From IMG/VR virus record IMGVR_UViG_3300048772_000190, positions 1 through 26,026 of that record: a stretch of DNA of 26,026 bases; one strand, written 5' to 3'. Both the position numbers and the translations under genes were made by a program. Below, piece by piece: positions 23,942 through 26,026 of this stretch (position 1 is the first letter of the stretch; each line of letters starts with the position of its first letter). The notes beneath the pieces are model-generated. The model saw only the letters and a list, made by a program, of their open reading frames with translations. It did no database searches and was not told the origin of the DNA. The DNA is from a virus.

Positions 23942-24514
23942 TTATTGTTGGTTATTTAATCTCTCATTGATAATTTCTATGTATTCAGGTTCTTTTTCTA
24001 TTAAGATGTAATTTCTATTGAGGTTCTTTTTGGAATGTATCCAAGTATGACATTTGCGACATACGAGAATAAGGTTTGAGTAAGCTGTTCTCTGTTTTCC
24101 TGTCCAAAAAGGTCTGATATGATGGACTTCAAAAGTTTGTTGAGTGTGGTTGAATTTTTCTCGGCATCTTTGGCAAGTTGCGTTATCTCTTTTCCATATA
24201 AACTTACAACATTGTTTCCATTTTTTCTGACCGCTAAACAACTGCTTTTCTGGGGTAACTCCGCCTTTCCAGTTAGGAGATTGTTTTCCAAACCAATAAT
24301 TATCTTTTCCCGTGTTCTTCCCCATATGAGCCAAACTCATTTTTTTCTTTGTTTCGGGAGATGCTAATTTCCCTATACGAAATTCGCTTAACTTTTTCTT
24401 GGTTTCTTCTGAGCGAGGTTTCCCCGTCCAATAGCTAAAGCCAGCCTCATTCCCGAAGTTTTCTTTCAGCTTTTTCTTATGTTCGTCAGTTCTGTTGTAT
24501 ATTCCTTTTGGCAT
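23942..24514 (-). CDS. NUMOD3-HNH homing endonuclease with methyltransferase-like tail
   Basis: This 190-residue homing endonuclease begins MPKGIYNRTDEHKKKL with NUMOD3-like repeats (GKPRSEETKKKLSE, GKLASPETKKKMS) and a HNH zinc domain: CQRC (114-117), EVHHIRPF (H131-H132), NLILVCRKCHTWIHS (147-161). The last ~26 residues do not belong to the HNH fold: NRNYILIEKEPEYIEI and INERL match the end of N6/N4 DNA methyltransferases, including NWICIEKDPSYVAI in the adjacent gene. This suggests insertion into, or recombination with, a methyltransferase gene. The gene lies 42 bases from the methyltransferase stop. Confidence 0.9.
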   Translation of the reverse strand: MPKGIYNRTDEHKKKLKENFGNEAGFSYWTGKPRSEETKKKLSEFRIGKLASPETKKKMSLAHMGKNTGKDNYWFGKQSPNWKGGVTPEKQLFSGQKKWKQCCKFIWKRDNATCQRCREKFNHTQQTFEVHHIRPFWTGKQRTAYSNLILVCRKCHTWIHSKKNLNRNYILIEKEPEYIEIINERLNNQQ

Positions 24515-24556
24515 AGTTTAAGTATATCACTTCTTTGGTATCTTATCAATAGATAT

Positions 24557-25339
24557 TTAATCCAATAATGGTAAATCAAACTTTTTTAATAAATTTGAAT
24601 TTAATCTAATTCTATTCTCATTTATTCTTTTTTTACTTATAGCAACATAACTGGGGTCTTTTTCTATACATATCCAATTACGCCCTATATTGTCGGCGGC
24701 TACGGCAGAAGTTCCGCTCCCCGAACAGTTGTCCAAAATTGTATCGCCTTCATTTGTATAAGTAAGTTGTAGGTACTCAAATAGGGCTACTGGTTTTTGG
24801 GTGGGGTGAGATAGTTTTGCCCTATCTTGACAGTTAAATTCTTGAATACTTGAAGGATATTTATTATTGCCCATCTTGTTTACTGTCGCTCCAATATAAC
24901 CTCCATATAATTCACTTTTAACTTTATCTCTTTTATCCCAATGATTTTTTTTACCAACAGTTAGTTGATAGTTATAAACTGGCATATTCTTATAAAAAAC
25001 TAAGATATTTTCGTGATATTTCATCGGTCTTTTTTTGGCAGTTAATGCCCCCGATGGTTGAGATTTTTTCCATATCCACTCATACTTAAACATCTTCACA
25101 TTACTCATCACCAACGCACTGGTAAAAGGTTGTGAGGCAGTTAAAACTATCGCACCATTGTCTTTTATTATTCTTTTATATTGTTCCCACAATGGCTCAA
25201 AGGGAATTATGGTGTCCCAATGGCACGAAGTCGTTCCATAAGGTAAATCACATAAAATCATATCAATACTGTTATCAGGTATCTCTTTCATTACTTCTAA
25301 ACAGTCGCCTTGTATGATTTGATTTTCTTTCATATCCAT
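24557..25339 (-). CDS. DNA N6-adenine / N4-cytosine methyltransferase
   Basis: A 260-residue beta-class methylase. Motif IV DLPY is at 31-34 (typical of N6-adenine), followed by the target-recognition region (KKSQPSGALTAKKRPMKYHE and beyond), the PTQKP signature at 179-183, the SAM motif I as LDNCSGSGT at 202-210 and NWICIEKDPSYVA near the end. Domain order (IV before I) fits the beta subclass. Unusual is LDNCSGSGT where LDPFxGSGT is standard. No cognate restriction enzyme is visible. It may protect phage DNA from host restriction. Confidence 0.94.
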   Translation of the reverse strand: MDMKENQIIQGDCLEVMKEIPDNSIDMILCDLPYGTTSCHWDTIIPFEPLWEQYKRIIKDNGAIVLTASQPFTSALVMSNVKMFKYEWIWKKSQPSGALTAKKRPMKYHENILVFYKNMPVYNYQLTVGKKNHWDKRDKVKSELYGGYIGATVNKMGNNKYPSSIQEFNCQDRAKLSHPTQKPVALFEYLQLTYTNEGDTILDNCSGSGTSAVAADNIGRNWICIEKDPSYVAISKKRINENRIRLNSNLLKKFDLPLLD

Positions 25340-25405
25340 TCTTTATTCATTATTCATTGTATTACGATTGTACAATGGTGCAGATTTTACACTGCGGTTA
25401 ATAAA

Positions 25406-25609
25406 TTATTTAATAATCTTATCGGCAAATTCTAGTAATTGTTCAATCTCTTTTTGTGATTCATCTATCAATTTTTGTTCTTTTCTTATATCGTCATATA
25501 TTTCTTGTGGCGACATACTACAAGTATTATAAGTTCTTTTTAAGAAACGACTATCCTTTCCTGATAGAGGGATATTTGCGTATTTTCTAAAAAATAAATG
25601 TAATTCCAT
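25406..25609 (-). CDS. Small protein of unknown function
   Basis: A 67-residue protein. The second half is strongly helical and charged (EIYDDIRKEQKLIDESQKEI, then EQLLEFADKIIK), probably a coiled coil; the first half contains FRKYANIPLSGKDSRFLKRT. It overlaps the preceding 31-residue ORF by 23 bases. No family recognised. Confidence 0.55.
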   Translation of the reverse strand: MELHLFFRKYANIPLSGKDSRFLKRTYNTCSMSPQEIYDDIRKEQKLIDESQKEIEQLLEFADKIIK

Positions 25610-25682
25610 TTTGTTTATATTTAAGTGGGTTTTCTTTTATATCTTTCCAATCTCTTGGACAAACTGAATCATCTTCATTCAT
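25587..25682 (-). CDS. Possible 31-residue protein
   Basis: Frame MNEDDSVCPRDWKDIKENPL, then KYKQNGITFIF and stop. It has a credible start and a proline- and tryptophan-containing coding-like sequence, and it overlaps the next gene's start in the manner of other genes here. It is very short, so the call is tentative. Confidence 0.4.
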   Translation of the reverse strand: MNEDDSVCPRDWKDIKENPLKYKQNGITFIF

Positions 25683-25713
25683 CTTTTTTATTATTATACG
25701 CACAGTTGATAAA

Positions 25714-26026
25714 TTATTCTGTAATTTTTGCTTTGTAAGTCTTATTTTCGATAGTTACTGATACTTCTTGCCCAACTAAACTTTCAACTTCTTTTTTCTT
25801 TTCTTCTCAATAGGAGTAATTTCATAATCTCCAAGTACATATTGATTTTTCCAATAAGTAGTTCCTGTTTTATCTGTAATATCTTTTATTTTTCCTGAAT
25901 CATCTCCACCGATAAATCTACCTTTAGTATATGAAAATTTACCACAGACCCAAGCATTACCAGAGACATAAGCATCACCAGAGACTTGAGCATCACCATA
26001 GACCTGAGCATTACCACAGACCTGAG
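25714..26026 (-). CDS. Beta-helix-like repeat protein, 5' truncated, with candidate -1 frameshift
   Basis: The visible part starts outside the window. Its sequence begins with five-to-six-residue repeats of the form GNAQV/YGDAQV/SGDAYV/SGNAWV, the kind that build left-handed beta-helices in phage fibres and related proteins, then GKFSYTKGRFIGGDDSG and KTGTTYWKNQYVLGDYEITP. In the zero frame it stops at 25776-25778 after KKRKKKLKV. A heptamer A_AAA_AAG at 25797-25791, in exact zero-frame phase, would let ribosomes slip to the -1 frame and continue with EVESLVGQEVSVTIEN and KTYKAKITE to a stop at 25714. A genuine programmed frameshift or a one-base sequencing error could both explain this. Coordinates cover the -1 product. 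Confidence 0.68.
25791..25797 (-). promoter_or_regulatory. Candidate -1 ribosomal frameshift slippery site
   Basis: The heptamer A AAA AAG in zero-frame phase near the end of the beta-helix gene. Slippage would join a coding-like 25-codon -1 extension. No clear downstream hairpin is seen in the window, and A/T-rich heptamers occur by chance in such DNA. Confidence 0.45.

Noticed and set aside
24557-25339. Complete restriction-modification system
   Set aside because: Only the methylase is present; the neighbouring HNH protein has the NUMOD3 architecture of homing nucleases, not of a paired restriction enzyme.

Overview
The window is a stretch of an AT-rich tailed double-stranded DNA phage (Caudoviricetes) genome, or a closely similar prophage region. 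It carries small and large terminase, portal, prohead protease, an HK97-fold-type major capsid protein, a head-tail adaptor and a head-closure protein. Every supported gene lies on the minus strand, so the biological order runs from base 26026 down to base 1. Genes are packed with tiny gaps or stop/start overlaps (TAATG or ATGA). TGA is used as an ordinary stop, so there is no sign of TGA recoding. Most starts lack a clear Shine-Dalgarno sequence. The host cannot be named. Ser/Thr/Ala-rich 'ASST/ASTS' repeats in the big fibre-like protein recall proteins of Patescibacteria (CPR) and the weak Shine-Dalgarno signal recalls Bacteroidota, but both are only hints.

Layout in transcription order. 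(1) 26026-22390, accessory genes: the end of a beta-helix-like repeat protein with a possible -1 frameshift site, two small ORFs, a DNA N6-adenine/N4-cytosine methyltransferase, an HNH homing endonuclease whose tail looks like a methyltransferase remnant, a Cys-rich small protein, GDP-mannose 4,6-dehydratase, a coding-like ORF lacking a start codon, and a tRNA with a CAT anticodon. (2) 22217-19964: terminase small and large subunits. (3) 19959-16089, a sugar and methyl modification island: a class I methyltransferase, three GT-A-type glycosyltransferases or relatives, an HNH-AP2 homing endonuclease and two small unknown proteins. (4) 16089-13909: small unknown proteins, one with a sigma-region-4-like helix-turn-helix. 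(5) 13871-11454: a portal protein carrying a C-terminal kinase-like domain. (6) 11449-6730: two small beta-rich proteins, an 1109-residue fibre/adhesin with a signal peptide, a membrane-anchored coiled-coil protein and an acidic helical protein. (7) 6740-1: endonuclease, protease fused to a scaffold-like region, capsid protein, glycosyltransferase with a virion-like N-terminal domain, head-tail adaptor, head closure, a second paralogous endonuclease, and the start of the next gene.

How they work together: the terminase packages DNA through the portal into a prohead built by the protease/scaffold and capsid proteins, and the adaptor and closure proteins seal the head. Nucleotide-sugar and glycosyltransferase genes threaded through this late operon suggest that a virion or host surface component is glycosylated. 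Four homing endonucleases of two architectures occupy gene junctions. The most novel-looking item is the portal with a HipA/PI3-4-kinase-like C-terminal domain. Next come the secreted-type signal peptide on the fibre, the glycosyltransferase fused to a virion-type domain, the HNH gene with a methyltransferase tail, and a correctly phased A_AAA_AAG slippery site.
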